A DNA stretch of 64,000 nt from Edaphobacter bradus (GCF_025685645.1 NZ_JAGSYF010000002.1:496001-560000); one strand, 5' to 3'; numbered from the stretch's first letter, positions 42,375 to 52,700 are shown. The notes: generated by a model not told the origin, from the sequence alone. Program-made: numbers and translations.

Positions 42375-44564
42375 GTGCAGCGCGGCGCATTCTCGGTCAG
42401 AGGGCTCCTTCCCTTCGTCGCAGCATCGCTCCGGCTTGTCGCAATGGCCGCGCTTCTGCCACAGGAAATCGCCGCTCAGGCATTGCCCGCGGAGATCTCT
42501 ACGACGCACTTCCTCATCACAGTCAACGGTCAGCCGGTTGACGTTGCGCACGCCGCGGCGAACTACTACTTCGTGAACTTCGACGTAGCGAAATCCACGC
42601 AGATCTCCATCACGGCGGAGACAGACGACTACTGGGCGCGCGGCGTTGAGGTGCAGCCCTGGCGGCTCGGCATCCGTCCGGCGCGCAAGGGGAAGACCAT
42701 CACGTTCCGGCTCGATCACCCGGCCAAGCTCTCCATCACGCGGCCCGGCGACTACCTCGACGGCGCGGAGATGCTCTTCCTCTTCGCCAACAAGCCGGAG
42801 ACGAACCCGCCCGCTGCCGCCGCGCCGGGGCTGCGCTACTACGGGCCGGGACTGCACCATGAGAACATCGACGCGAAGAGCGGCGACAACATCTACCTCG
42901 CCCCGGGCGCCGTCATCCTCGGCAGCCTCAACCTGTGGGGTGTCGAGAACGTCCGCGTCTTCGGTCGCGGCATCATCCTATACGACGGCCCCCAGAAACC
43001 GGACGACGACGATGGCTGGATTCACCTGCCCAACTGGCACGCCATCGTGATGGACAACGCGCACCACATCTCCATCGAGGGCATTACCTGCGTCGTGCGC
43101 AGCCGCACCTGGATGATCCAGATGAAGGACTCGCGCGACATTCTCTTCGACAACGTCAAGGTCGTCGGCGGCAGCACGAGCAACGCCAACCAGGACGGCA
43201 TGGACTGGCTCGGCGGAGGCGACACCATCGTCAGCGACAGCTTCTTCCGCGCCGCCGACGACGTCTTCGCGATGCAGGGCAACTGGGAGGGCTACAGCCC
43301 CGAAGCCATGTCCATCCCCGGACACCTGGTCAGCAACATCCTCATCGAAGACAGCGTGCTCTCCACCAGCATCTCGAACGTCGTGCGCGCAGCGTGGCCG
43401 CACAAGAGCTTCGAAAGCCACACCTTTGAGATGCGCAACACAGACGTGCTCCACATGGGCCTCGGCGGCTGCGGGGTGCCGTTCGCGCTGCTGGAGATCT
43501 GGGCCGACCCCGGAGGCACAGGGCACCCCTCGGGCTTCACGTTCAACAACATCCGCATGGACGACTGGTACTCGCTGGTGCAACTCCACCAGCCTTCGCC
43601 CTCGATCAGCGACGTCTACCTCCGCGACATCTTTGCGCTCGAATCGCCCTCGCTCGTTCCGTCCGTCTTCAAGGGCAGCGTGTCAGGCGTCACCTTCGAC
43701 AACGTAACGCTCGCGAACAAACTCGTCGAGAAGGCTGAGGACGTTCCGCTGGAGCTCGAGTCCGGAGCTTCGGCTCCAACCTTCAACAAAGTGAAGGGCC
43801 CGCACGCCGCCTTCATTTACTCGCGTGGGCTCATCGCTCCGCATCGCGCCGTGCACTTCGACGCAAGTACATCGCGGGCCGGCGACGCGAAGATCGTCTC
43901 CTACCTCTGGAGCTTCGGCGATGGAACGCACGCCCGCGGCAGAAGCGTAAAGCATGCATTCCCAGACGACGAAGGAACCCTCCTGGATCGCTCCGGGCGC
44001 TTCCGCGTTTTGCTTGAGACCATTGACGAGAACGGCCGCGTGAGCTGGGCCTACGAGCCCATCGTCGTCGCAGACTCGCTGCAACACGCTGCCGCAGTTG
44101 TGAAGACCGAACCCGGCCTGAGCTACAGCTACTTCGAGGGCGCACAGCTCACGCTTGCAAATCTCGTGCAGAAAAGCGAAGTCTACTTAGGCTTCAGCGA
44201 TCAGTTGAGCACCACCATGCGCCACCGCGCCGGGGACTACGGTTTAGTGTTCGAGGGCTTCCTCGATGTGCCCGCCGACGGTGGGTACACCTTCACGCTG
44301 CTCTCGAACGATGCAGGCAGCATCAAGATCGACTCCGCTCCCGTCGCGACGAGCCCCGCGCCGTGGCCGCAGGTCTGCGGCTCGGAGGGCAACGCGGTTC
44401 AGCCGACAAAAGGAAGCATCGCTCTGCGTGCAGGCAAACATCGCATTCACGTTGCGATGACGCACAGCACGGGAGAGGACGGCTTCGCTGTGCTGTGGCA
44501 GGGGCCGGGGATCGAGCTCGCGCCGATTCCGGCCACCGCGCTCTCGCACAGTGCTATCCGCTAA
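42375..44564 (+). CDS. Secreted beta-helix protein with PKD and PA14 domains
   Basis: The 729-residue protein has a signal peptide and a right-handed parallel beta-helix of the polysaccharide lyase/GH28/GH49 kind (HHISIEGITCVVRSRTWMIQM, RDILFDNVKVVGGS, NQDGMDWLGGGDTIVSDSFF, RAADDVFAM). A PKD domain follows (VSYLWSFGDGTHARG, VKHAFPDDEGT) at about 500-560, then a PA14-like carbohydrate-binding domain (GLVFEGFLDVPADGGYTFTLLSNDAGSIKID) near the C-terminus. It probably degrades a polysaccharide outside the cell; the specificity is unknown. Translation starts at GTG 42375. It is divergent from the GH2 gene, 155 bases apart. Confidence 0.83.
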   Translation: MQRGAFSVRGLLPFVAASLRLVAMAALLPQEIAAQALPAEISTTHFLITVNGQPVDVAHAAANYYFVNFDVAKSTQISITAETDDYWARGVEVQPWRLGIRPARKGKTITFRLDHPAKLSITRPGDYLDGAEMLFLFANKPETNPPAAAAPGLRYYGPGLHHENIDAKSGDNIYLAPGAVILGSLNLWGVENVRVFGRGIILYDGPQKPDDDDGWIHLPNWHAIVMDNAHHISIEGITCVVRSRTWMIQMKDSRDILFDNVKVVGGSTSNANQDGMDWLGGGDTIVSDSFFRAADDVFAMQGNWEGYSPEAMSIPGHLVSNILIEDSVLSTSISNVVRAAWPHKSFESHTFEMRNTDVLHMGLGGCGVPFALLEIWADPGGTGHPSGFTFNNIRMDDWYSLVQLHQPSPSISDVYLRDIFALESPSLVPSVFKGSVSGVTFDNVTLANKLVEKAEDVPLELESGASAPTFNKVKGPHAAFIYSRGLIAPHRAVHFDASTSRAGDAKIVSYLWSFGDGTHARGRSVKHAFPDDEGTLLDRSGRFRVLLETIDENGRVSWAYEPIVVADSLQHAAAVVKTEPGLSYSYFEGAQLTLANLVQKSEVYLGFSDQLSTTMRHRAGDYGLVFEGFLDVPADGGYTFTLLSNDAGSIKIDSAPVATSPAPWPQVCGSEGNAVQPTKGSIALRAGKHRIHVAMTHSTGEDGFAVLWQGPGIELAPIPATALSHSAIR

Positions 44565-44734
44565 AAGCGGTTTTCGTTGACAAATCCGCAGCAGGTTTTA
44601 CTATGACGTTACGGCTGCGTTAAACCACGCCGTTTCCAGCCGCTCCAAACCCTACGCCCACAACTCAATAGCATCTTCACTTTGCTTGTCATCAGCCCGC
44701 AGCAGAGCACCCTGGTTTTTACGCCGAGGCCCTC

Positions 44735-45712
44735 ATGTTGGACTTTCGAATCAGGCAATTGCAGTGTTTTTTGACGCTTTCGGATCTGCTTAACTACGGC
44801 AAGACGGCCCGCGCGCTTTACATGAGCCAACCGACGATCACCTTCCAGATCAAGTCGCTGGAAGAGGCTTTCGGCGTCAAGCTCTTCAAGCGCGACCGCC
44901 AGCAGGTGCGCCTCACCGACGCCGGCGTCGCCTTCCGCGAGTACGCCCAGAGCATCATGGACACCGTTGACGCGGCGCAGGACTGCCTCAGCGGCCTGCA
45001 CACGCGGCTGCGCCTCCACATAAGCTGTGGCCCGGTTGGGCAGTTCATCCTTCTCCCCGCCGTCATTCGCACGCTCGCCGCCGATTATCCCGAGTTCGAC
45101 CTCGAAGTCACCGAGCTGACCACCGAGCAGATGATGGCACGCCTGCCCGAGGGCAAGATCGATGCGCTCCTCATGGTCGGCTCGCTTCCCATTAAAGGCA
45201 TGCGCTTCGACCCCATCTGCCAGGAGCCGCTGGTCGGCATCGTCTCGCGCCTAAGCCCGCTCGCCACGCGGCGCGCCATCTCGGTGGAGGACCTGCGCAG
45301 CACCCCCATCATCGCCTCGCGCCTCAAGGACTGCCGCTTTCATCAGCCCTTTCTGCACAACCTGCTTGCGCCCTTCGGCATCACGCCGCGCATCATCGAG
45401 TCGCCGCAGTCGTGCTCGGTGCAGTTCGCCTACGCCGCAGCAGGCGAGGGCGTTGCGATTTCCACCGCCTCCATGGCCACCTGCGGATTCCCGCACGTCA
45501 CGGTCTTGCCCTTCGCCGAACGCCTCGCTGAGTTCCAGCTCGGGCTCGTCTCCATGCAGAGCAACGAGTCCCCTGCCCTCAAGGTCTTCCGCAAGGTCGT
45601 GATGAGCTGCGCACGCGCCACGCTCGCCGGTCGCGACAAATCCAGCTTCTTCCCCGCGCACGCGCCGCAACCCGCGCCGCTCCCCTTCGTCGACCGCTGC
45701 GAAGCCAGCTAG
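44735..45712 (+). CDS. LysR-family transcriptional regulator
   Basis: The 325-residue protein has an N-terminal helix-turn-helix (QLQCFLTLSDLLNYGKTARALYM, then SQPTITFQIKSLEEAFGVKLF) and an effector domain (RLHISCGPVGQFILLP ... YAAAGEGVAISTASM). The TISFQIK variant reads TITFQIK. It follows the beta-helix gene by 170 bases on the same strand, so it may control that locus, but operator sites could not be identified. The C-terminal 25 residues are Pro-rich and poorly conserved. Confidence 0.85.
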   Translation: MLDFRIRQLQCFLTLSDLLNYGKTARALYMSQPTITFQIKSLEEAFGVKLFKRDRQQVRLTDAGVAFREYAQSIMDTVDAAQDCLSGLHTRLRLHISCGPVGQFILLPAVIRTLAADYPEFDLEVTELTTEQMMARLPEGKIDALLMVGSLPIKGMRFDPICQEPLVGIVSRLSPLATRRAISVEDLRSTPIIASRLKDCRFHQPFLHNLLAPFGITPRIIESPQSCSVQFAYAAAGEGVAISTASMATCGFPHVTVLPFAERLAEFQLGLVSMQSNESPALKVFRKVVMSCARATLAGRDKSSFFPAHAPQPAPLPFVDRCEAS

Positions 45713-45730
45713 GCCGTATTCTGATCTCTT

Positions 45731-45800
45731 CTAGAGAGTGTCATCCTGAGCGAAGCCTCTCGCGGCCTTATCGCGAGAGGCGCAGTCGAAGGACCTGCGG
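45731..45800 (+). repeat. TGTCATTCTGAGCG-type dispersed repeat with inner hairpin
   Basis: GTGTCATCCTGAGCGAAGC is followed by an inverted repeat GCCTCTCGCGG/CGCGAGAGGCG and GTCGAAGGACCTGCGG. The first block matches the family copies near 33.7 and 50.6 kb. It sits between the convergent LysR and htrA genes. Confidence 0.7.
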
Positions 45801-45839
45801 TTTGCCCATGGCACCACTGATTTTCAGGGAGAAATCGCC

Positions 45840-47054
45840 CTACGTTCGCTGTCCGAGCTGCCCCTGCTGATTCTTCGCGTCGCCCAGCTTCACCTGCACG
45901 TCCATGCGGCGCTGCCCGCGGAAGATCGTCACCGTCACCGTATCGCCCGCGCGGTGCGAGTTCATCGCCGCCGAGAGGTCCTGCGGGCTCGCGATCTCCT
46001 GCCCATCCATCCCCACAATCAGGTCGCCGCCCAGCATCACCGGAGTGTTCCCCTGGTATGCGCGCTGCGTTCCGCCATGCAGGCCGGCCTTCTCCGCCGC
46101 GCCGCCCGGCAGCACGCGCTCGATCAGAATCCCGTAGTCGGCCGGCAGGCCAATCTGCTCCGCGATGTCCGGCCCGATCGGCAGCGTCACAACGTCGAGC
46201 GAAGGCCGCCGAACGTATCCATACTTTGCAAAGTCGTCGAGCACTGCCTTCGCGGTGTTGATCGGAATCGCAAACCCGATTCCCGAGCTCTGGTCGGCAC
46301 CATTGTTGGCGATCAGCGTCGTGACCCCGATGACTTCGCCCTTCGAGTTCAGCAGCGGACCGCCCGAGTTGCCGGGATTGATAGCTGCGTCGGTCTGAAT
46401 CGCGTCCTCGATTGGGTTGCCCTGTGGTCCGCGGATCGACCGGATCGCCGAGATGATGCCGCGCGTCATCGTTCCCTGCAGCCCGAATGGGTTGCCGATC
46501 GCATACACGCGCTGGCCCACCACCAGGCCGTTCGACTCGGACAGCGTCGCCGGAACCAGGTTCGGCGCCGTGATCTTCAGCAGCGCCAGGTCATGGTTCT
46601 TGTCCACGCCTAGGACCTGCGCCTTGTACGTGTGCTTGTCAGCGAGCTTCACCTCGACGCGCTGCGCGTTGTCGATGACGTGGTTGTTCGTCAGGATCAA
46701 GCCGTCCTTATTGAGGATGAACCCCGATCCCTGGCCCTGCTGCGGAACCGGCCCGTAGAAGAAGTCGAACGCCACCGCCGTCGAGGTAATGTTCACCACC
46801 GAAGGCAGCGCCTTCTTGTAGACCGCGATGTTCTGCTGCTCCTCTGTGTCGTACGCCGGGGCCGCATCGGCCTGCGTCAGCTCAAGGCTGCCCATCGGCT
46901 CGCTCAACGTCGAAGTCTTCGCACCCGACGCGCTCGAGACCCCCATCGCGTGATGCAGCCACGGGCCCGCCGATCCCGTCGCCGCCACGTGAGTCGTCAC
47001 GTAGTAGAAGCCACCCAGAAGAAGCAAAACAAGCAGAACAGGACGCAGTTTCAT
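45840..47054 (-). CDS. DegP/HtrA-like serine endoprotease
   Basis: The 404-residue protein has an N-terminal signal anchor (LRPVLLVLLLLGGFYYV) and a trypsin-like domain with the triad H125 (LTNNHVIDN), D155 (DKNHDLALLK) and S230 (INPGNSGGPL), then one PDZ domain (AADYGILIERVLPGGAAEKAGL region). It is a periplasmic quality-control protease of the DegS/HtrA single-PDZ type. It lies 93 bases downstream of coaE on the same strand. Confidence 0.9.
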   Translation of the reverse strand: MKLRPVLLVLLLLGGFYYVTTHVAATGSAGPWLHHAMGVSSASGAKTSTLSEPMGSLELTQADAAPAYDTEEQQNIAVYKKALPSVVNITSTAVAFDFFYGPVPQQGQGSGFILNKDGLILTNNHVIDNAQRVEVKLADKHTYKAQVLGVDKNHDLALLKITAPNLVPATLSESNGLVVGQRVYAIGNPFGLQGTMTRGIISAIRSIRGPQGNPIEDAIQTDAAINPGNSGGPLLNSKGEVIGVTTLIANNGADQSSGIGFAIPINTAKAVLDDFAKYGYVRRPSLDVVTLPIGPDIAEQIGLPADYGILIERVLPGGAAEKAGLHGGTQRAYQGNTPVMLGGDLIVGMDGQEIASPQDLSAAMNSHRAGDTVTVTIFRGQRRMDVQVKLGDAKNQQGQLGQRT

Positions 47055-47147
47055 GACGAACCTGGAACTCCTTCGCCGCCCGCAGCGTGCCGGAAAAGGC
47101 AGCGAGCGAATATCTCTCTTAATTGTATCGAGTTTGACCTGAATTCA

Positions 47148-47855
47148 TCAGTTCGAGACTGGCCCAAATCCGGCCTCTCGGAGATGTCCGGCCTCGGCCG
47201 CAAACCGCAGCACCGGCCATAACTGCTCTATCTGCAACTCCAGGTCCTCCGCCGGCCCGTCGTTCTCCAACACAAAGTCCGAGAGCGGAATCTTCTCTTC
47301 ATCGGGAATCTGCCGCGCCAGCCGCTGCCGCGCTTCGGCCTCAAACTCGGCGCGACGCTCCGGACTCAGTGCATCCCCGCCGACGCGCTGCACATAGCGC
47401 CCGACCTTCACCGCCTCCGATGCCGTCACGAGGATGATGCAATCGAACCGGCTCCGCCACGGTTCTCCCGTCTCGCCCTCGGCATCGCCATGCTTTGTCT
47501 CGAACACCAGCGCCGACTCCACTATCACCACCGCCGCCGGCTCCTTCGCACCGATCTCCCGCGCCATCTTCGCCTGCCGCGCAATCACCGCCGGATGCAC
47601 AATCGCGTTCAGCTCCTCGACGCGGCCCTCCTCAAAGGAGATCCGCGCCAGCGCCTTGCGATCCAGCTCTCCGCTCTCCGCAACCACGCTCTTGCCGAAG
47701 TGCTCGACGATGGCCTTGTAGACCGCCTCGCCCGGCCGCATCATCTCACGGCCGATCTCATCGGCTGCCAGCACATGCGCCCCGCGCGCAGCAAACAGGC
47801 GAGCAGCCGTCGACTTCCCGCTGCCCAGCCCGCCCGTGAGCCCGACGCGCAGCAT
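47148..47855 (-). CDS. coaE: Dephospho-CoA kinase
   Basis: CoaE phosphorylates dephospho-CoA at the ribose 3' hydroxyl, the last CoA step. The 235-residue protein has the P-loop GLTGGLGSGKST at residues 5-16, DEIGREMMRPG (conserved Asp), and the lid and CoA domain PAVIARQAKMAREIGA with VESALVFETK. The C-terminus is longer than in E. coli CoaE (206 residues). It follows folD by five bases and is probably co-transcribed with it. Confidence 0.92.
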   Translation of the reverse strand: MLRVGLTGGLGSGKSTAARLFAARGAHVLAADEIGREMMRPGEAVYKAIVEHFGKSVVAESGELDRKALARISFEEGRVEELNAIVHPAVIARQAKMAREIGAKEPAAVVIVESALVFETKHGDAEGETGEPWRSRFDCIILVTASEAVKVGRYVQRVGGDALSPERRAEFEAEARQRLARQIPDEEKIPLSDFVLENDGPAEDLELQIEQLWPVLRFAAEAGHLREAGFGPVSN

Positions 47856-47860
47856 CCCGG

Positions 47861-48796
47861 CTACTTCTCCATCGCGATGCCGCGGCGCAGCTTCGCCGCC
47901 TTCACCGTGTTGTGCATCAGCATGGCAATCGTCAGCGCGCCCACGCCACCCGGAACCGGCGTGTATGCGCCCGCAATCTCAAACGCCTTCGGATGAATAT
48001 CTCCCACGACCACCGAGCCGCGCTTTGCAAATGTCGCCTCACGCGCCGGATCACTGTCGAAGAACTCCTTCACCTCCGCAGCATCGGTCACGCGGTTGAT
48101 CCCCACGTCGATCAGCGTCGCGCCCGGCTTCACCATCTCCGGAGTCACGAAGCCCGCGCGGCCGATCGCCGCCACGAGCAAGTCTGCCTCGCGGGTGATC
48201 TTCGGCAGATCGCGCGTCTTGCTGTGGCAGACCGTCACCGTCGCCGAAGCGTTCAGCAGCATCATCGCCGCCGGCTTGCCCACAATGTCCGACCGCCCCA
48301 CGACCACCGCGTTCTGCCCTGCAATCGGCAGATTGCTTCGCTTCAGAATCTCGATGATCCCCGCCGGCGTGCATGGAGCCAGCCCCGGCTGCCCGGCCTG
48401 CAGCCTTCCCGCGTTCACCGGGTGGAAGCCGTCCACATCCTTATCGGGCGAGACAGCCTCCAGCAGCCGCTTCGTGTCCACATGCTTCGGCAGCGGAAGC
48501 TGGATGAGGATGCCGTCAATCTCCGGCCTCGCATTCAGCTCTGCCACCAGCGCCAGCATCTCGTCGGTCGTGATGCTCTCCGGCGGAGTCAGCATCTCGC
48601 TGTAGATTCCCAGCTCGCCGCAGGTCTTCACCTTGCTGCGAACGTAAATCTCCGACGCGGGAACATGCCCCACCAGAATCACAGCCAGCCCGGGAACAAC
48701 TCCCTTGCCCGCCAGCTCCTTCACCTCAAGGGCCACCTCGGCCTTGATCGCCGAGGCAATCGCAACACCATCTAACAAGCGCGGAACATTCTTCAT
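47861..48796 (-). CDS. folD: Bifunctional methylenetetrahydrofolate dehydrogenase/cyclohydrolase
   Basis: FolD interconverts 5,10-methylene-, methenyl- and 10-formyl-tetrahydrofolate. The 311-residue protein shows the family motifs: SEIYVRSKVKTCGELGI (catalytic Lys), GILIQLPLPKHV, PDKDVDGFHPVN, VVVGRSDIVGKPAA and a late PVPGGVGALTIAMLM. It is a little longer than usual due to an insertion in DSDPAREATFAKRG. ATG 48796 has GAGAG upstream; ATG 48826 is an alternative. It heads folD-coaE-(htrA). Confidence 0.93.
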   Translation of the reverse strand: MKNVPRLLDGVAIASAIKAEVALEVKELAGKGVVPGLAVILVGHVPASEIYVRSKVKTCGELGIYSEMLTPPESITTDEMLALVAELNARPEIDGILIQLPLPKHVDTKRLLEAVSPDKDVDGFHPVNAGRLQAGQPGLAPCTPAGIIEILKRSNLPIAGQNAVVVGRSDIVGKPAAMMLLNASATVTVCHSKTRDLPKITREADLLVAAIGRAGFVTPEMVKPGATLIDVGINRVTDAAEVKEFFDSDPAREATFAKRGSVVVGDIHPKAFEIAGAYTPVPGGVGALTIAMLMHNTVKAAKLRRGIAMEK

Positions 48797-48880
48797 ACCA
48801 CTCTCAATGGTATCGTGCCGCCGCAAACCACGCTCTTTGTCTACGCCACGTCACAGCCGCGTCGCAGAGCCGTCTTGCCT

Positions 48881-48985
48881 TTTGCGCCCTCTGCGTTCAC
48901 CTTTGCGCCCTCTGCGTTCACCTTTGCGCCCTCTGCGTTCACCTTTGCGCCCTCTGCGTTTGCCTTTGCGCCCTTTGCGTTCGCC
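48881..48985. repeat. Five 21-base tandem repeats
   Basis: Units start TTTGCGCCCTCTGCGTTCACC at 48881 and recur at 48902, 48923, 48944 and 48965, with the last two units diverging (GTTTGCC, CCCTTTGCGTTCGCC). The array lies in the non-coding gap between divergent folD and the Trm112-like gene; minus-strand open frames across it are artefacts of the period. Confidence 0.9.
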
Positions 48986-49050
48986 TTTTTGCCGCACAGC
49001 AGAGGAATCTGCTGCTCTGGCCGCAACGCTCTCCAACGTAAGATAAATAC

Positions 49051-49215
49051 ATGCCCCAGCGCCCCATGACGCCGGAAGACCTTAGCCGCCTCGTCTGTCC
49101 TGTCTGCCACCAGGCTCTGCGTCTCGAGTCAGGCCACGTCGTTTGCATCGGCTGTGCGCGCCGTTATCCCATTCTCGACGGCATTCCTGTCCTCCTCGCC
49201 GAGCGAGCCAGCTAA
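49051..49215 (+). CDS. Trm112-like zinc-binding mini-protein (YcaR type)
   Basis: A 54-residue reading frame gives TPEDLSRLVCPVCHQALRLE, then VCIGCARRYPILDGIPVLL. This is the Trm112/YcaR fold with two CxxC pairs (CPVC, CIGC) that bind zinc. Trm112 proteins are small activators of methyltransferases; bacterial versions are of unclear use. ATG 49051 is preceded by a purine-rich GTAAGATAAAT stretch rather than a strong ribosome site. Confidence 0.8.
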   Translation: MPQRPMTPEDLSRLVCPVCHQALRLESGHVVCIGCARRYPILDGIPVLLAERAS

Positions 49216-49381
49216 AAACCATTCACAACAGGGAACTTGCCCCTCCCCGCTCTGCATACCTATTCTCACGGCTTCGACCCGCGTAACAGCGTCGCCGAAA
49301 CTTGTATCCTCGCGCTGACTCCTGCGTCTAATGAGTGGAAGGTAATATTAATAGAAGGTTAATCGTCAGGAGGACCGGGCC

Positions 49382-49630
49382 ATGATTCAAGCCAAGCCAA
49401 TCGAGATTGAAAAGTTTCCCGAAGCAGATCTGACTGGCTTGCGCGAAGAGCTTCTGCACGCAGGACTTGACTCCTGGCAAGCCGCGGATCTCATCCTTAT
49501 CTATCTTGCCGGCAAGGGCTATGGCGTCTCCAACCACGCCGCCCGCCGCACCGCCACTCGGCTCGAATCCGCTGGATACAACGTCCAGCGCATGAAGGAA
49601 GAGCTCGAGCAGATCGCTCTCGTGATGTAA
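49382..49630 (+). CDS. Small protein of unknown function
   Basis: The 82-residue acidic protein is predicted helical (LTGLREELLHAGLDSWQAADLI, RRTATRLESAGYNVQRMKEELEQ). It starts with an ATG preceded by AGGAGG six bases upstream, a very strong ribosome site. No known family was recognised. It lies alone between the Trm112-like gene and ppc, both on the same strand. Confidence 0.75.
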   Translation: MIQAKPIEIEKFPEADLTGLREELLHAGLDSWQAADLILIYLAGKGYGVSNHAARRTATRLESAGYNVQRMKEELEQIALVM

Positions 49631-49745
49631 GCGCGCAAACCTGCGCACCACAGTAGAGGTTGATCGGGGCACGGCATCCGCCGTGCCTTTTTGTTTTCCG
49701 TGCCCACCAGCAAAAAGCTGCCTTCCCGCAAGGCATAATCAAAGC

Positions 49746-52700
49746 ATGCCGTCTCTCTGGTCTCCATCCACCTGGCCGCAGCGGCTCGCGGAGCTGCAGG
49801 CGCCCACCGGCGAGCTCAAGGAAGCTCCCCTGCGTCGCGACGTCCGCTCGCTCGGGATGCTGCTCGGCGAGGTCCTGCGCGAGCAGTCCGGCGACTCCCT
49901 CTTCGCCGCCGTCGAAGACCTGCGCCGCACCGCCATCGCCGGCCGCGAAGCCGCCTCCCGCGGCGACTCCACCGCCGCACGCGGCCTCCTCGACCAGGCC
50001 CTCGCCCGCGTCCACGAGCACTCCAACGACCTCACCACGGCCTACCGGCTCGCCCGCGCCTTCAGCTTCTACTTTGAGCTCATCAACCTGGCGGAGACGA
50101 ACCACCGCAAGCGCCGCCGGCTCTCCACCAGGCTCAACCAGCAGGGCACGCCCCAGCGCGGAGAGCTGCGCGGAACCCTCCGCCGTCTCCGCGAGGCTGG
50201 CCTCGACGCCGCGCAGACCCGCGAGTTGCTCTCCCACATCTGCATCACGCCGGTCTTCACCGCGCACCCCACCGAGGTCGCGCGCCGCTCCGTCATGTTC
50301 AAGCGCCGCCGCATCTCGGACATCCTCGAGCAGCTCGACCGCATCCCCGTTCCCGAGCCGCAGCTCGAATCGCTCGAGCGCGAGCTCACCGCCGAGATCA
50401 CCTCACTCTGGCAGACCGACGACGTCCGCAGCGCGCGCCCCACCGTCCGCGACGAGGTCCGCATGGCCCTCGACTACTACGAGACCAGCCTCTTCGACAC
50501 CCTCCCCGTCCTCTACACCGAGGTAGCCGCCGCGCTGCACTCCGAATACCCGGCCGCAGGCGAAGCTGTCATTCTGAGCGGAGCGAAGAACCCCCGCATT
50601 TCGTCCGAAGCGCCACGAACCTCTCCGGAGAAGTTACAAGCCGCCACCCCCTCCATCGCCGACCTCCCGCAACTCATCTCCTTCGGTTCCTGGATCGGAG
50701 GCGACCGTGACGGCAACCCCTTCGTCACCCCGCAGACCACGCGCGAAGCGCTCGCCATGGCCCACGCGCTCCTGCTCACGCACTACCGCCGCCGCCTGCA
50801 GAATGTGTTCGAGCAGCTCGGCAGCTCCACCCAGCAGGTCCCCGTCTCCGACGAGGTCGACAAGCTCCTCAAGCACTACCTCTCGCAGCTCCGCGCCGCC
50901 GGCCAGAGCGCCCTCGAAGAGCGCTTCCACTTCGAGTACCTGCGCCTGCTCATCGCCTGCATCATGATGCGTCTCGGAGCCACGCCGCAGAGTGCCGTGC
51001 CTCTACCGCTCAATCCCGCGCTCGCACCCTACACCCGCGCCGCCGACCTGCTCAGCGATCTCACCGTCCTGCGCAACAGCCTCGTCGAAAACCGCGGCCA
51101 GCGCCTCGCCGAGCTCCTCATCGACCCGCTGCTCGTCGAAGTCCGCACCTACGGCCTCCATCTCCAGACCCTCGACATCCGGCAGCATGCGCGCGTCCAC
51201 GCCACCGCCATAGACGAGATCGCCGGCTGCTCCGACCCGGCGGCAGAGCCCACCCTCCAGCTTCCACCGTCCCTCTCCCCCCAGACCGCCGAGGTCCTCG
51301 AGACCTTCCGCACCATCGCAGAGCTCAAGCTCACGTACCCTCCCGAGGCCATCCGCCAGTACATCATCAGCGGAGCCACCAGCGCCGCCGACGTCCTCAA
51401 CGTCATCCGCCTCGCGCGCATCGGCGGCGTCCGCGTCGAAGGCTCCCTCGACCCCGGAGACTCCGACCCCGGCCTCATGCCCGTCCCTCTCTTCGAGTCG
51501 ATCGAAGACCTGCAGAACGCACCCGACATCATGCGCGCGCTCTGGTCCAGCGAGGCCTACCAGCCCCTGCTCGCCAGCTGGCGCCACAACCAGGAGGTCA
51601 TGCTCGGCTACTCCGACTCCAATAAAGACGGCGGCATGATCACCAGCACCTGGGAGATCTGGAAGGCGCACCGCGCGCTGCACGAGGTCGCGTCTGACTG
51701 CGGCGTGCACCTTCGCCTCTTCCACGGCCGCGGAGGAACCGTCGGCCGCGGCGGCGGGCCCACCCACCGCGCCATCTACGCCCAGCCCGTCGACAGCTTC
51801 ACCGGCGAGCTCCGCCTCACCGAGCAGGGCGAGGTCCTCAACTGGAAATACTCCGACGTCGTCCTCGCCGAGCGCAATCTGGAGCTGATGATTGCCGCCT
51901 CACTCGACGCGCTCGCCCGCCCCGACGCCATCCTCCAGCACCAGACCAACACAGCCAACACAGCGCCTTCTACCCCCTACTCCCTACCCCCTACCCCCTG
52001 CCCTCATCTCACCGGCGAGATCACCCCCGAATGGGAATCCGCCATGGAGCAGCTCTCCACCGTCTCCTACGACTTCTACCGCAAGCACATCGTCGACAAC
52101 CCCGACACCTTCACCTACTTCACGCAGGCCACTCCCGTCGCCGAGCTCGAACACGCCCGAATCGGTTCCCGCCCCGCCAAGCGCACCGGCAAGAAGACCA
52201 TGGCCGACCTCCGCGCCATCCCCTGGGTCTTCGGCTGGATGCAGTCGCGCCAGCTAGTCCCCGCATGGTTCGGCGTAGGCCACGCCCTTCAGCATTTCAT
52301 CCAGCACAACACCCCGGGTGCCCCATCCTTGTCGCAGCTTCACCGCGACAAGGGTGGGAAAGAATCCAGCATCCCAGCCACCGAACCGGGTTTGCAGGAT
52401 TCATCCACACGAGAGATTCCCCAATCCACCAATCTCGCACTCCTCCAATCCATGGCCTGTGGCTTCCCGCTCTTCATCGACATCCTCCGCAACGTCGAGA
52501 TGGCGCTCGCCAAATCCGACTTCGGCATCGCCCACCTCTACGCCTCGCTGGTCGAGGATGAAGCCCTCCGCAACCGCGTCTTCACCACCCTCGAAGCCGA
52601 GTTCGACCTCACCCGCCGCATGCTCCTCGCCATCACCAAACAAAAGACGCTGCTCGAGACCAACCCCGTCCTCGAGCGCTCGATCCGCCTGCGCAACCCC

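Noticed and set aside
48881..48985. CRISPR array
   Set aside because: The units are directly joined with no spacers and no cas genes are near.
48841..49110. Short minus-strand repeat proteins over the tandem array
   Set aside because: The repeated NAEGAKV-type sequence is produced by the 21-base tandem repeat, not by selection on protein.
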